This document shows positions 23,925 to 35,429 of a DNA stretch of 64,000 nucleotides, in pieces. Position 1 is the stretch's first letter; the number at the start of each line of letters is the position of its first letter. The DNA is from Sindora glabra (lineage: Eukaryota > Streptophyta > Magnoliopsida > Fabales > Fabaceae): contig CM035232.1 of assembly GCA_020226215.1 (NCBI GenBank), positions 20,992,316-21,056,315 on the forward strand, read 5' to 3'. Position numbers and translations under genes: made by a program. The notes below the pieces were generated by a model. The model saw only the letters and a program-made list of their open reading frames with translations. It was not told the DNA's origin and did no database searches.

Positions 23925-24320
23925 GTATAAAAGTAAAATTCAAATTTTCTCCCTTATATCTTCCTTTTTCTATTTGGACGCTCGCCTTGTCATATATATA
24001 TATATATTTGTTAACATTAAATTTGAAAAAATTTTATGGTACACCACCCTAAACCCTAAACCATTGACATACAGTGGTGTATCAATATATCATCATATCT
24101 AATTGTTAGTTATGTTTATTTTTTTTGTAAAGTAAAATTCCATACGCTTGATTAATTGTTAAATTTAGTAGTACACTCGTATATTATTGAATAATGGTGT
24201 ACCATAACCTTTTTTTTAAAATCGTTTGTATTAAATTGTATAATTTAGCCCTTTTTGTACCAAAATAAAAAGCTTATTTTTGCAACTCGTTGTCTTTCAA
24301 ATTATTCATATTTTAGATGG
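23925..24320 (+). repeat. Diverged direct repeat, copy A (interrupted by a MITE)
   Basis: Shares ordered landmarks with 25880-26070: CAAATT(T)TCTCCC, a pyrimidine-rich tract, a short TATA run, TTTGTTAACA, then AAATTGTATAATTT, ACCAAAATAAA and TTACAACTC-like sequence. In this copy about 190 bp of inverted-repeat DNA (24026-24216) interrupts the alignment after TTTGTTAACA. The two copies lie about 2 kb apart in the same orientation. Confidence 0.5.
24026..24216. mobile_element. MITE-like inverted repeat inside repeat copy A
   Basis: The left end AATTTTATGGTACACCACCC faces a right end whose reverse complement is AAAGGTTATGGTACACCATTATT. The pairing is clear over about 20 bp, with weaker internal symmetry. 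Copy B of the surrounding direct repeat (25880-26070) lacks this block, which gives an empty-site comparison. Inside is CCCTAAACCCTAAACC, a two-unit plant telomere-type repeat, probably coincidental. Exact borders and target duplication are unclear. Confidence 0.55.
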
Positions 24321-24548
24321 TAAAAAACAAATTATTCATATTTGGGGAATGCTGGACAATCATGCATAACACTGTGGGTTGTGACGTAAAGGCTTTATTT
24401 AAAAGCCCAACTTACTTTCTGGGCCAAGTCTGTCTTTCATATCGGCTAAAATCTACAAAATTTTTTCCCAAGATCCCTTCCTTCATTAGAAAAAAAAACC
24501 AAAGGCCCATGATTACATCGCTTTAGGAGGGTTCTAAATCTTTATCAT

Positions 24549-24562
24549 TGGTAATTGGACCC
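24549..24562. other. Perfect palindrome CCCGTGCACGGG
   Basis: A 12-bp self-complementary, GC-rich hairpin in AT-rich DNA. The same motif with a loop is found just inside the 3' end of many plant Helitrons. No CTAG-type terminus follows at the expected spacing on either strand, so this may be an old, eroded Helitron end. Confidence 0.35.
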
Positions 24563-25320
24563 GTGCACGGGAAAAAAAAATAGAACAAATTCAATACCTT
24601 ATTTTTATATAAATTTTATATTATGTTTTATTAGTTATGTGATATTATTTTTAATTTTTAATTTTTAATTACATAGAACTGTGAAAATTTAATGTTTTGA
24701 TAAAATTTTGTATTATGTTTTTGTTGATATTGGTACTTCTAATTTCCACATATAAATTAAATTACGATAATATTTTGATTATTATAAAAATGATTGTATT
24801 TTATTTTAAAAAATTGTATGCTTTTTGTTAATTTACTTTTATTTTTAAAAAATAATTTAACAATTTTTAATAAATTATAAATTTAAATTTTACTATTGAA
24901 TTAACGTACACAAATAAAGAAAAAAAATTTATTATAAAGAATATAATATGATTTTTTAATTAATTTATAATGAAATATAAATAATATACTTCATCATTAA
25001 ATAAGTAGAATAGGAATGTTTATGTGTCTAATTCTAATCATTTATTATTTTTATCAATTATTAATTTTAATTTTAATATTGAATATAATATTTAAAAATA
25101 AAGAAAAGAATTTATATTAAAAAACAAAATAACAGAACTTGTCTTGTCAAATCATTTATATTTGGACTTTTTTATTTTCAATAAAAAATGATTTAATTAA
25201 GTTTTAAATTGATTTATATATTTTTTTGAATTGTGTTGATATTGTTTTGTTCATTCTTAAGTTTTAAATAAAATTTAAATAAACTTACTGGTATTAATCT
25301 CAAAACATAATACACTTACT
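24563..25320. other. AT-rich intergenic, nothing recognised
   Basis: Homopolymer- and AT-rich DNA with no ORF or repeat border that can be supported. If the palindrome to the left marks an eroded Helitron end, this stretch could be its interior. Confidence 0.4.
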
Positions 25321-26417
25321 CACGAGGGCACCCCACTCCTCAGTCCTCACTAACCACCCTCGAACACCTCCCTTCGCTCCGCACACCCAATCACACAAGC
25401 ATTCACAATTAGGGCATTTCACTTGCTCTTTCACACCGCACAAGATATTACAAGGATTTGCCAAAATAGCCGACTTACACTCCTGTTTATTTTAATAAAA
25501 AATAATTTATATATTTAATATTAAATATAAAAAATTTGATGAAAAATAATTTTTTTAAAAATATAATTTTTTTATTATTATATTTCTAAATATTATTTTT
25601 TTAATTATCGGGTATAGAAGTACATAATATTTTTTCATTTATATATAAAAATAAAATTTTTCTATAGGAGATATCTTTTAGAAAACAAACAGTGCATTGA
25701 CGCTTTCTCCGTTTCTCTAGAACATTCCGTCCATCAACGGTCCTTTCTCAAATTCGGGAGTTTTCTCGCCTTGTTAGGAAATTATATGGCCAATCCAAAT
25801 AATGCTGGAACCCTTCCATTAAATCGGAATTGACTTTTATGGGATAGCATTTTGTTAGTATACTTACCGGTGCATGAGAATGTATAGTTTCAAATTCTCC
25901 CCTTTCTAATTCCCTCCCTTCTTTTATCTAGATGCACTTCTTCCCACATATATAAATTTTGTTAACAGTATACCCATTTCTATCAAATTGTATAATTTGC
26001 ACCAAAATAAATCTTTACTTTTACAACTCAATGTTTTTTGAATTAATCATATTTAAATTAGAGATACATTGGATTAGATTATGTATATTAATGTATATGG
26101 TGGAAGCAGGTCAGTCAAATCTGACTGTCGGCTCTCTTTTGTTTTGACCTGAATCAAATGGCAGCCGGTCCTTCTTTTAGCTGGGATAAGTTTCCCCAAC
26201 AATAAAAATCCCCTGTCTACATGGTGTGAATGCATGCTCTTTATGCACACATAATTTTTCTGTTTTGCATATAATCTTCTTCTCCTTTCCACTCTAATAT
26301 TTAATTTCAAACTTTCTAGGAGCATAATTCTTTGTAAAGAGCATCACTCTACATTTTGAGCTTGCACGTTTTGTTCAACAGTAAGAGTAAAAGGCCATAA
26401 AATTTGATTTTGAATTT
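25321..26417. other. Intergenic, includes direct repeat copy B (25880-26070)
   Basis: 25321-25450 is locally C-rich on the plus strand with no coding pattern. 25880-26070 is copy B of the direct repeat at 23925. The remainder (26070-26410) has balanced composition but no credible exon. Confidence 0.45.
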
Positions 26418-27178
26418 AGGCCTTATTTAACAACTAATTAATAGTTGTAATAATTAACTGATTAGTCTAATTGTTAGTTGATAGTTGATCATTTTAATTG
26501 ATTTAATAAGTTAATTATATTAATTATTTGAATAAGAATATTTAATAAAATTAATTATTTATAATTAGTTATTTATATATAAAATGATATACAAGGATAT
26601 AAGTATATTTTATAAATTATTTAAGTATTTTTTTATTTTAATATTTTTAGATTCTATGTTTAGTAGATTAAATTTTTTTATAAATAATATATCATTTTAA
26701 TTTATTATATATTAAATATTTTTTAAAATTAAATTACTATAATTTTTATAGTTATTAATTTTTTAAAAAATTAATAATTATAAATATTTAATTATAATTA
26801 TTTACTTTTATAAATACAAATAAATAAATAAATTATAATTAAACAAATGATTATAATAAATAAAATTAAATAATTTTAATTTAATAAATACTATACAGCA
26901 ATATTAGCCATTGGCCAAAAGAGACTACGGCCATATTGAATTGCTTTCCATTAGTAGAATATTCAATTTTGTGCAGAAGGACAAAGTGGGTAATTTAAAA
27001 ACAGTGTTGGAGATGCTAGTTGGAAATAGTGTATATTGTAACGTTTTCAAAAATAGCGCGTTAGGGGGTGACAATTGTTTTAAATAATTGTCTACTAAAT
27101 AGTTGTTTCAGCAGGAAACTAGTCAATTAGCTAAAATTTAATCAAATAAATTAAAAATTATTTACCAAATAAAGCTTT
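26418..27178. mobile_element. AT-rich non-autonomous element, family copy 2
   Basis: The left border AGGCCTTATTTAACAACTAATTAATAG pairs with a right border whose reverse complement is AAAGCTTTATTTGGTAAATAATTTTTAA. The centre (26895-27080) is a block of more normal composition. The left arm is homologous to the reverse complement of the element at 15399-16130. No coding sequence. Part of a family with at least three copies in this window. Confidence 0.5.
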
Positions 27179-28060
27179 AAAATATAATAAAAAATTTTAA
27201 ATAATTTAAGAATTATTATACTACTAAAATTTCATTAATTTTGATAGAAAATAATTTTTTTATAACAATATAATTTTAAATTATTAAAAAATTAAAAATT
27301 TTATATGTATTTTACATTAAATGTAAATAGTTTGACAAAAAATAAATTTTTACTTTTAAAAAAAGTATTCTTCCTCCATTGTTATAATTCTATGTATCAT
27401 TTTTTTTAGTAATAAAATATGAAAACAATAGTTATAAAAATAATATCTTATTCCTTCATCCATATAAAATAAATAAGATTTTTCTCTTGGAAATGGTTAA
27501 AAAAAAAACAAATGGACTTAAGAGTGCAAATTACTGGAATATGAAAGCATACTGTAGCTGATGCCAGCATCTAGATTGCAGAAAATTACTGGAATATCTC
27601 TCCAAGTCAGTTTCATTATTCTATAAAGAAAATTCTGAAGCCCATCGAGGATTTAGCTTTCACCATTCATAAATCATGATGCAAATGCCAGAATTTCTAT
27701 GGAAATAATCCCAAGAACTTGTGAAATAGCCCAAATGCAGTTCTGGCCTTCGCGGAAAGAACGATTAAGGGAAAACACACAGTATACATATAATCTTGAC
27801 GCTGAGGAAAATTTCATATACTTGTTACTTATCAAAGTTGAAGAGAGAAGGGATGCTCATCTGGGTCTGTTTCAGCAGAAAATTTTTTTACACTTGGATC
27901 TCAAAAGTCAAAACATCAAGATCATTGAAAATATTCCATTTGTTCAATGTTGCATGCTAATTAGTGAAAAATAATGCCCACTACTTCGTAGTGCAACTTT
28001 TTTTCAATTCTCCACTTTCGTGGCATCATGAAACTGCAGCGAACTACGAATTCAAGATTT
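27179..28060. other. Unrecognised low-repeat segment
   Basis: 27520-28060 has noticeably more even base composition than its neighbours and includes a 91-codon open frame at 27699-27974 (plus). That frame matches no family I recognise, shows no splice context, and has no ATG in good context. A 13-bp direct repeat (ATTACTGGAATAT) occurs at 27532 and 27585. It might be untranslated sequence or an old gene relic. Confidence 0.3.
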
Positions 28061-28366
28061 AGGACTTATTTGATACAATAATTATGATTTTTTTTATGAC
28101 ATAATTTTTAATAATGATTGTTTTTTTGGAAAAATAATTGGTAAAAGATTTTAAATGAAAGAAATATCATGATTAAAAAATAAGTACAAAAAATAATTTA
28201 TTATCTAATCATAATTTTTCATTAACTAAAAGTCTTTACACCAGTTATTCTTTTAAAAAAAGCAATTGTTATTAAAAATCACATGATTAGTGATAGAAAA
28301 ATTATAATTATTATATTCTATAATCAATTGATAATCAATTATATTATCGTTGGAAATAAGTTTTTA
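28061..28366. mobile_element. MITE-like element of about 305 bp
   Basis: The left end AGGACTTATTTGATACAATAATTATGA pairs with a right end whose reverse complement is AAAACTTATTTCCAACGATAATATAATTGA. The interior is an AT-rich, partly self-complementary sequence with opposed TGATTTTT/AAAAATCA blocks. No target duplication could be fixed. Confidence 0.5.
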
Positions 28367-29643
28367 TTGGTATTTGGATTAAAATGGTACTAGGTATATG
28401 ATTCTTTGCTTTTAAGTTCAGGATGTAAATATTCTTCTGCATTTATTATGCCATTTTAATTGATACGTAATCAGGCCAAAATTTGAAATGGAGGTTGTTG
28501 TATGAAGACCCTTCATTATGATCCATTCCAGAAAAAGGGTCCCTAATTGCATCATTTTGCCTGAGGAATTTAGTTCTTAGCCTACTAATCATCTACCTAC
28601 TATAATTAAGTTTATCTCAGGTAGAGTCTCATCAACTCGCAATGCATCAAAAATATGTCAGGAGTTCTGCTAACCCCTGCCCTGGGTAAGGCACTCGCAT
28701 GTAGAAAATATAAATTTTTTGGAAATTTATGTACTTCTAATTAATTAGCTTTATAAAGTAATTAAAAAATTGAAAATAAATTAAATAAAAGTACACAATC
28801 TTTTAAAATTTTTATATTTTTAATGAAATTAGATACTTGTTGACCGATAACAAATGCTCATATATTATAATGAGCAATATCTAGGTTATGAAATTCTCAA
28901 TAGTAGATTAAAAGTACATAAGTTAGGTTCTTAGAGCAAAATCTAGGTTATGATATAGTGTGCGGAACCAGGCGGTGGGCTTTCATAGAAAATACACACC
29001 TGCATAGAATGAACTTAGGAAGGGAGACAGGAATCTACAAGTAGGTATCATGGTGTGTATGAACCCTAATTTTATATATTATCTCTCTTCTTTGAAAAAT
29101 ATTTTTAATCCTATCATAATGCTACTGAAATTTTCAGTACTACTTCAATTAGTATTTTAACAAGCAGGAAAATTGTCTTTTAAAATTTTAGTAACCACCC
29201 ATTCATGATGTTAAAATATTTTATTTATTAAAATACAAGTGAAAATAGTAATAATCATAGAATTGAGAATATTTAAGATAAAAATTTATTTTAGGTAAAA
29301 ATAAAAAACTAACCACAATAAGAGTTGGAATGTGTACAACATTACTTACTAAACAAATTATGTTTAGATAGTTGAATTATGGCCTTCTTTGATTCTCCGG
29401 AAGTCGCAGGCAGTAAGAGAGGATGCAATGACCGTAGTGAGGACAGCTGACGAAAGTAAAGCTCGACCTGAGCTAATAGATTGAGAATCAGAAAGATGGT
29501 AATGAAATTCAATGGGTTTAATAACATGAATAATAAATTGGCGGGTTCATATTATTCTCATTTTGAGATGATTATTGTATAGATTTGGTCTATTTTCTAG
29601 GACAGAATTGGTTGACTTGCACGTGCACAAGACCAGTTCAAAG
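28367..29643. other. Intergenic, no gene recognised
   Basis: Mixed composition with no convincing ORF. The small open frame at 29342-29527 (minus) has no recognisable content and no neighbours to support it. Confidence 0.4.
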
Positions 29644-29652
29644 TATTTTTTA

Positions 29653-29897
29653 GGGGAAAATATAGAAAGCTCTTAAAGTATAAACTTGTGACAAACTTAG
29701 GATATAAAGTTTGAAATGTAACAAATCATCCCCTCAAAGTTTGGACTAAAATGAAACTGTCATCCTCCCAATTAAAAGAAATGGAGATGATGTAATGTAG
29801 CCAAGGCCAAACCTATAAATATTATTAGCCTCTTCTTTTTCTTCCTTACATTTGCATATTCTATATGCAAAGAGGTTGGTATATCACTCTGGATAAT
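29653..29897 (+). repeat. Pack-MULE left terminal inverted repeat
   Basis: Matches 30940-31181 in opposite orientation. It includes a copy of the passenger ORF's start: ATGAAACTGTCATCC at 29752, the counterpart of the minus-strand ATGAAAATGTCATCC at 31087. The left copy hits a stop after about 14 codons. It therefore carries the promoter-proximal and signal-peptide region without a usable frame. Confidence 0.75.
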
Positions 29898-29904
29898 TTT
29901 GACA

Positions 29905-31087
29905 GGGAGGCTGGTATATCACTTGTTAAATGATTGGCATCAAAGGAGAGCAAGCCCAAGTTAAAACATTCAAACATTTCATCTGGAATTTGTCCTTGTT
30001 AGTGCATTATCTCCCAAATTAAGCTTTACGTTATCTCCCAAATTATGCTCTTTCAAACGTGCAAGGTGGGAGATATCACCTGGAATATTAGCCTGCAAAT
30101 GATTTGCATGAAGTTGAAGACTTCATGTTCAGAACAATTACCAATCTTTGATGGAATTTTACTAGCTACGTGATTGTGAGATATAGAGAGAACTTTTGAG
30201 GATTGAAGAAATTTGTGAGTTTTGGGAATTTTACCAGCAAAGGCATTGAAAGTGAGATTAAGATATTGCAGACCAATTAAGCTGCTAAAACCTTCAAAAA
30301 TAGAACCACTTAAGTGGTTTTCAACTTGCAAACTTTGCGAACCAAAAAGCTTTGTTGGCAATTCACTAGAAAGGTTTTACGTGCTTAAATCCAACACTAT
30401 CAGCTTCAATAAACTACCAACACTTCCAGGAATCCTTTTTGAAAATCCACAGCGACTCGAATTTAGATCTTGCAAAGAGGTCATGTTTCCAATGCCTGGT
30501 GAAACTTGATCTGAAAATTTATTGTTGTTGAGATTTAAAGCAATCATGTTACTTAATTTTATTAAAGATTCCGGTATAGTTCCTGTTAGATTATTATTGC
30601 TCAAATTCAAAGAATCCAATTCGGGAATCATCCCAAAATTCATTGGTATCAAACTCATCATTTGGCTTAGAAATGAAGCAATCGGACCAGATAAATTGTC
30701 CCCTTGAAGATCCAAAACTTGCAACAAACTGCATTGTACAATTTCGAAAATACAAAAAAGTAGTATACCTAGGTTTTGAGCTTGCCAACTACTTGTTGCA
30801 TTCAAAATTGATATTATGTTCAATGTTGTTCCATTGTTTTCACTGCTTCCCATTTGTGGTTTGTAATTATTTAACAGAAAAGCTTTGGCTTCAACATCGT
30901 GCTTGGCAGTATGAAAATAAATAGAGGCCAACAGTTTCATTTTAATCCAAAATGACATACTAGCCTCTTTGCATATAAAATGTGCAAATGTAAGGAGGAT
31001 AAAGAAGAGGCTAATAACATTCATAGGTGTGGCTTTGGTTAGATTACATCTTCTCGTTTCTTTTAACTGCGAGGATGACATTTTCAT
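29905..31087 (-). pseudogene. LRR receptor-like protein fragment, pseudogene inside the Pack-MULE
   Basis: Minus strand from the ATG at 31087. A hydrophobic, signal-peptide-like stretch (VISLFFILLTFAHFI) lies at residues 25-39. After a non-repeat region come at least five leucine-rich repeats, with LDLQGDNLSGPI, LNLSNNNLTGTIPESL, LNLNNNKF and LQYLNLTFNAFAGKIP matching the plant extracellular LxxLxLxxNxLxGxIP pattern. A TAA interrupts the frame at codon 237 (about 30374-30376), after which the same frame continues with more repeats to 30053. A frameshift near 30115 then moves the match to another frame, and repeat-like sequence can be followed to about 29905. No transmembrane or kinase part is present. 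The closest style is the LRR receptor kinase group of Arabidopsis At4g36180/At1g75640 (inference). It is broken, but the first 236 codons could still give a secreted LRR peptide. Confidence 0.75.
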
Positions 31088-31181
31088 TTTGCTTCAGAGG
31101 GGTTGATTTGTTACATTTCAAACTTTATATCCTAAGTTCGTCACAAACTCATATTTTAAAGGGATTTTCTGTATTTTTTCC
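30940..31181 (-). repeat. Pack-MULE right terminal inverted repeat
   Basis: Contains the upstream region and the first roughly 45 codons of the passenger LRR open frame. Its partner is at 29653-29897. The inverted arrangement could let a read-through transcript fold into a hairpin. Confidence 0.75.
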
Positions 31182-31330
31182 TATTTTTTGACACAAGTGA
31201 AGAACTAATTGTCATACAGAATGAATTAGAGTATTTTTTGCATTATTGAACATCAAATTGATAAAGAGTTTTCTCTTAAAAAGAAACTCAGGCGAAATCC
31301 ATTTGTGAGGCCTTAAAAAATGGATTTTAA

Positions 31331-31558
31331 TTAATCAAGAATATAATAACTATGGATAGGAAATCGATGCCGACCATCAACAGAAGCACAAATCAAGCCA
31401 GCCATAAGAGTGAAGATCAGGTTCACAAGTCCAGAAGCCACAAAATTTAAAGGATACTCCCCCAAGAAGGCACAATGAGCCCTAGATGCTGCAGATACAA
31501 GGTTTGCAAATGTGAGAAATATAAAATAGCCACCACCTCGATAAAAATAAAATAAGTA
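31331..31558 (-). other. Unrecognised hydrophobic open frame (possible terminal exon)
   Basis: A minus-strand frame of about 75 codons without an ATG, ending at TAA 31331-31333. It encodes a hydrophobic segment including FLTFANLVSAASRAH and NFVASGLVNLIFTLMAGLIC, which looks like one or two membrane spans, then a polar tail ending YYILD. A good splice acceptor (TTGTATCTGCAG) lies within it near 31486, so the true exon may start there. I do not recognise the family and see no upstream exons. It could be a gene relic. Confidence 0.3.
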
Positions 31559-31693
31559 AATAAAAGGTGAATGTTTCTATACATTTATACATACGTGAAT
31601 GTGAGGCAAGATAGTTAAGGTTGCTAAGATCATAGATCGTACTTGCGATTGAATAAGTGGTATACAATCATAATTTGCAATATTGTAAGTGGG

Positions 31694-31719
31694 ATATATA
31701 TATATATATATATATATAT
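31694..31719. repeat. (AT)n microsatellite
   Basis: A 26-bp alternating AT run. Confidence 0.9.
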
Positions 31720-34500
31720 TAAGTGAGATGAATATTTTTACATAAAAAATAAGAAAAATGAATTATAACCATTAGATTTTGTATTAATAATAAAGATTAA
31801 AATATAATTGAATATTACATGATAATTTAAAATAGTCACATAATCACTTAAAAAATACATAACTTAAAGCTTTAATCTAATTATATTTTAATGTTAGATC
31901 TATAAATCAATGTTCACTCCTCTTACTCTCACAAAAATAAAAAAAAAGAATTCTTCTAATTTGATATGCCTGTATGTGTGTGTGTGAAAGTTTTAATATT
32001 ACCACAAATAAGGAAACGTACAAAAATATTAAAAATTATATTAAAACTAATGTCAAAATTATTCAACAACTAAGAATTATCTAATTTAATATAATTATAT
32101 AATCAATAAATCATAAAAAATAAATTTTAATATATTAAAAGAAATGATAAAATAAAAAAGTTTTATCAATATATATCAATATATTTAACTAAATAAATCA
32201 ACATAGTATATTTATATATTAAAAGTTTATGAAAATTGTTATTATTTATAGAATAGTAGAAATGGCAGAAGAAAAAGAAGCAGAGCAAAACAGAATGGAA
32301 GCCTAGACATGTTTTTCCGTTGTCTTCAAAACTGCTATTATCAGCATTTTTCGTTGTCTTCAAGAAAGTGCTTAGAAGATGGCCAAAACACAAATCTTGC
32401 GTTTTTACAAACGAAAATGCGATCTTGGGACGAGAATGATGCTAGTCATTTTTATATTATATATTAATTATAATATTCATTATTTTTTTTAATATCAAGT
32501 ATCATTCTTATAATTTATCACATATTAATTTATCATTCTTTAATAAATATTATGTTGCAATATTCACACTCACATAATTAATATATAAAAATTTACATTA
32601 AATTAAAAAAATTATTAATTTCTTTTAATAATTTATTATATTTTTATAATCTTTCTAATTTTTTTCCCGATTCAATAAGTCTTCTACTTATTTGCATTTT
32701 TTTGTCTGTGAAATAATTTCTAATTGGTTTTCTTTATTTATTATATTTTTATAATTACTTTACTCTCTTTTCTTGATTTATTATATTTTATAGGGCTGAA
32801 TATATGATTTATATATAGTAATTTTATCTTAAAAAATTCTTAATTTTTTCTCATTTATTATATTTTCATAATTTTATAATCTTTCTAATTTTTTTCGATT
32901 TATTGAGCTTTTTTAATTTTCATATATTATTTTCTTTTGTAGAATAATCTCTCCAATTTCTTTTTTTCATACAGTATCCATTGATTTTCATAAGTTCTAA
33001 TCAACCATTAACAATTAATTCAATTATTTTAACAAAAAATCACACCTTCATTTTTAATTAATTTCTATTTTCATTTCTATATCTTCATTTACACCATTGG
33101 AAGATATTTAAATCTTTATTGTCTGTATATGTCATCATTAATTTTCTTTTCAAATGAGCATTGATATTTTTTTTGCTTCATCTTTTTTTTTATTAGCCAA
33201 TCTTCTTTTACCTTACATTTCTTTCCCTCATGTCTCTCAATTCCAATCCTTAAAATTTATAATCAATCTTAACTCCAATTAGGCAAATTATTTAATTTAT
33301 GAGTGACATTATTTTGTTGTTAACAATATCCACTAATTAAATAATTATGCTGTCATTTCAATAGTTGATGACTATTGTCTTTGATGATTCCTATAGTTAT
33401 TAGTAGCTTCCTATTTCTTTAATTTTATTTTATCAATATCATTTTTTTTGTAGTTTGTATCAATTCTTTTATGTAAAGAAAATTCATTATTTGTGAGTTA
33501 CTTTATTATGTAAAGTAAATTATTTTTTTTTATAATTTTAAATGTGGCATGAGGCTTATATACATTTATTTTTTTACTGTAGGTTGATAAGATAACAGAA
33601 TTTTACATATTTTGCATTAAGAAGATATGTAATACAATTTTTTTTTATCAAAGATTAAAGTATATATACATTTGAATTTTTGTTAGAGGCTAATGTATAT
33701 TCATTTTTTCATTACAGGTTGAATTTTAATTTTTGGTTATGTTTAACATATATGCCTTTGCATTACAACAAGTAGCTTTTGGAGAGACAAATGTATTTAA
33801 TCATATAAATCATTCTTCATTTGAAAAGTATTTAGAAAGATTATTTAGTAAATTAGATAATATTTATTTTTTATTATCTATCATGATTTACATTTATATA
33901 GAATTTAGGATAGATATATATACATTACATTTTATATAAATAAACATTATTTCTATTTTAATATATAATTCTATATTATTTTTTAAAATTTATTTGTTTT
34001 AATATTTAAATGTGTATGCATCCTTTCATTGTGGTAATCATTACTATTAATGTAATATTACAATAATATAGCAGTTTTATTTATTACCAATGAGTTGTAT
34101 AGTATATTCTCTTATTTAATTTGAATATAATTATATCAATTATTTATTTATTTAATTGATATAAAGATGACAACGTATTTTACATTAACTAATGAAACAT
34201 TTTATAATTTAAAATTCAAGGTTATAATTTATATTATAAATTATTTTCGATTAAAATTAGTTAAATCTGAGTATTACGTGGGTTACAGGCTAGTTAGAAT
34301 ATATTTATGTAATCTGGGATTCATTTAAAAGTCACAAATGTCAAAAAGGACCTTAGTTTAAAATTAAATATTATATCTATACAGTATAATATAGAAATCT
34401 TGGCTGCAAATGAATGTGAACAAAGAAAAAAGAAAAAAAGAAAAAGAGAAAAAATGAAGGCAAAACCTATGATAGGAAATAATTAGGCAACTAAGAAAAC
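31720..34500. other. AT-rich intergenic; possible eroded Helitron 3' end at 34276-34293
   Basis: No credible gene. Short open frames at 32166-32393 (minus) and 33733-33939 (plus) are compositionally indistinguishable from the surrounding AT-rich DNA. The sequence ACGTGGGTTACAGGCTAG ending at 34293 resembles plant Helitron 3' ends (GGGTTACA... then CTAG), but the upstream hairpin is eroded and no matching 5' end was found. Confidence 0.35.
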
Positions 34501-34539
34501 AAAACCCTCAAATATAAAGCCATCTCAAACTTTAGCATG

Positions 34540-34640
34540 ACTAAAACAACATAGTCCTTAATAACATAATCATCTGATAATAATCACAAGCAACACCATA
34601 GTACTCGAATAGTAGTAACCCACTCTTCAAACTCGCATCC
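34540..34640 (-). repeat. Dispersed repeat copy matching 45491-45733
   Basis: Contains the order ACTAAAACAACATA ... ATAATCA ... AACACCATAGTACTC ... CTTCAAACTCG. The same order recurs in two tandem copies at 45491-45588 and 45671-45733. At both loci it lies a little over 1 kb on the lower-coordinate side of homologous presequence-coding DNA, which points to duplication of the whole segment rather than to a free transposon. Confidence 0.55.
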
Positions 34641-34770
34641 CATTGTTTAAGCTAGTAACCTTTGGTCTCCTAGCGAACACATTCCAGTCAAGAGATTTTC
34701 TTTTCACATACGAAAACCACATATGCTACTTCATTTGAATTCTTAGACACAATTGCTCAAAAAAAGGAGG

Positions 34771-34772
<2 letters not shown>

Positions 34773-34806
<34 letters not shown>
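34773..34806. repeat. (GA)n microsatellite
   Basis: A 34-bp pure GA run. Confidence 0.95.
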
Positions 34807-34808
<2 letters not shown>

Positions 34809-35429
34809 TCGAGTAGTTAGTCTATTAAACCATAAGTGTTAGGAAGCAGACAAGTCCCAAATTGCAGAGGTATGAATTAGTGAGCATCAGGAGCCATTAC
34901 ATTACACAATGTCAAAAAGTATATCGGAAGAATCATAATATTTGAACCTCACTGTATACGTGTGTATTCAAAAAATACTAAAGTGATCTAACAGTACTAA
35001 TGGAACTCGATTAGGTATAAATCTTAGTTATATTGATTTCTTTTATGTAATTTCAGATTTGAGTAACCAATTGATTATTCACAAAGAAATCATTGAAAAA
35101 AATATTTGAGTAACTAATTGAGGCTTAAAAGTTATCCACATTTTAAACTGCAATTTGCAACTCCAACATTGCAGTTTTGTTAATTCCACAAGTACAATGC
35201 AATGGTCATAATTTTGTACATTTGTCTTCAACTACAACCAACAACCCCAGTTTAAAGGCATACTGGCATAGTATCAAGAAGCAACCGCTATCAAAATCAA
35301 ACTAACAGGAAGCCCAAATAAGCATCGGAAAACGAAAAGATGAAATTAAAAAACAACAAACACAAACATCATTAGAGACGTAACTTCAAACTGTCACCAA
35401 TAGCATGAGGTTCTCCGATATGAAAATAG

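Larger units (their letters stand above)
29653..31181. mobile_element. Candidate Pack-MULE (Mutator-like) carrying an LRR gene fragment
   Basis: The left terminus starts GGGGAAAATATAGAAAG. The right terminus, reverse-complemented, starts GGAAAAAATACAGAAAAT. Both continue with closely matching sequence such as AACTTAGGATATAAAGTTTG and AAATGTAACAAATC, so the terminal inverted repeats are about 230-245 bp each. Outside them are TATTTTTTA (29644-29652) and TATTTTTTG (31182-31190), a 9-bp duplication with one mismatch. Long repeats plus a 9-bp duplication are the hallmark of Mutator-like elements. The interior has no transposase but carries leucine-rich-repeat coding sequence, the definition of a Pack-MULE. 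The AT-rich target makes the duplication less decisive than it would be elsewhere. Confidence 0.75.

Noticed and set aside
24047..24062. Telomere-type CCCTAAACCCTAAACC
   Set aside because: Only two units, inside a MITE-like repeat; too short to mean an interstitial telomere.
27699..27974. 91-codon frame with a kinase-like HLDLKSQNIK string
   Set aside because: The short resemblance to the kinase catalytic loop is isolated: no other kinase motif lies on either side in any frame.
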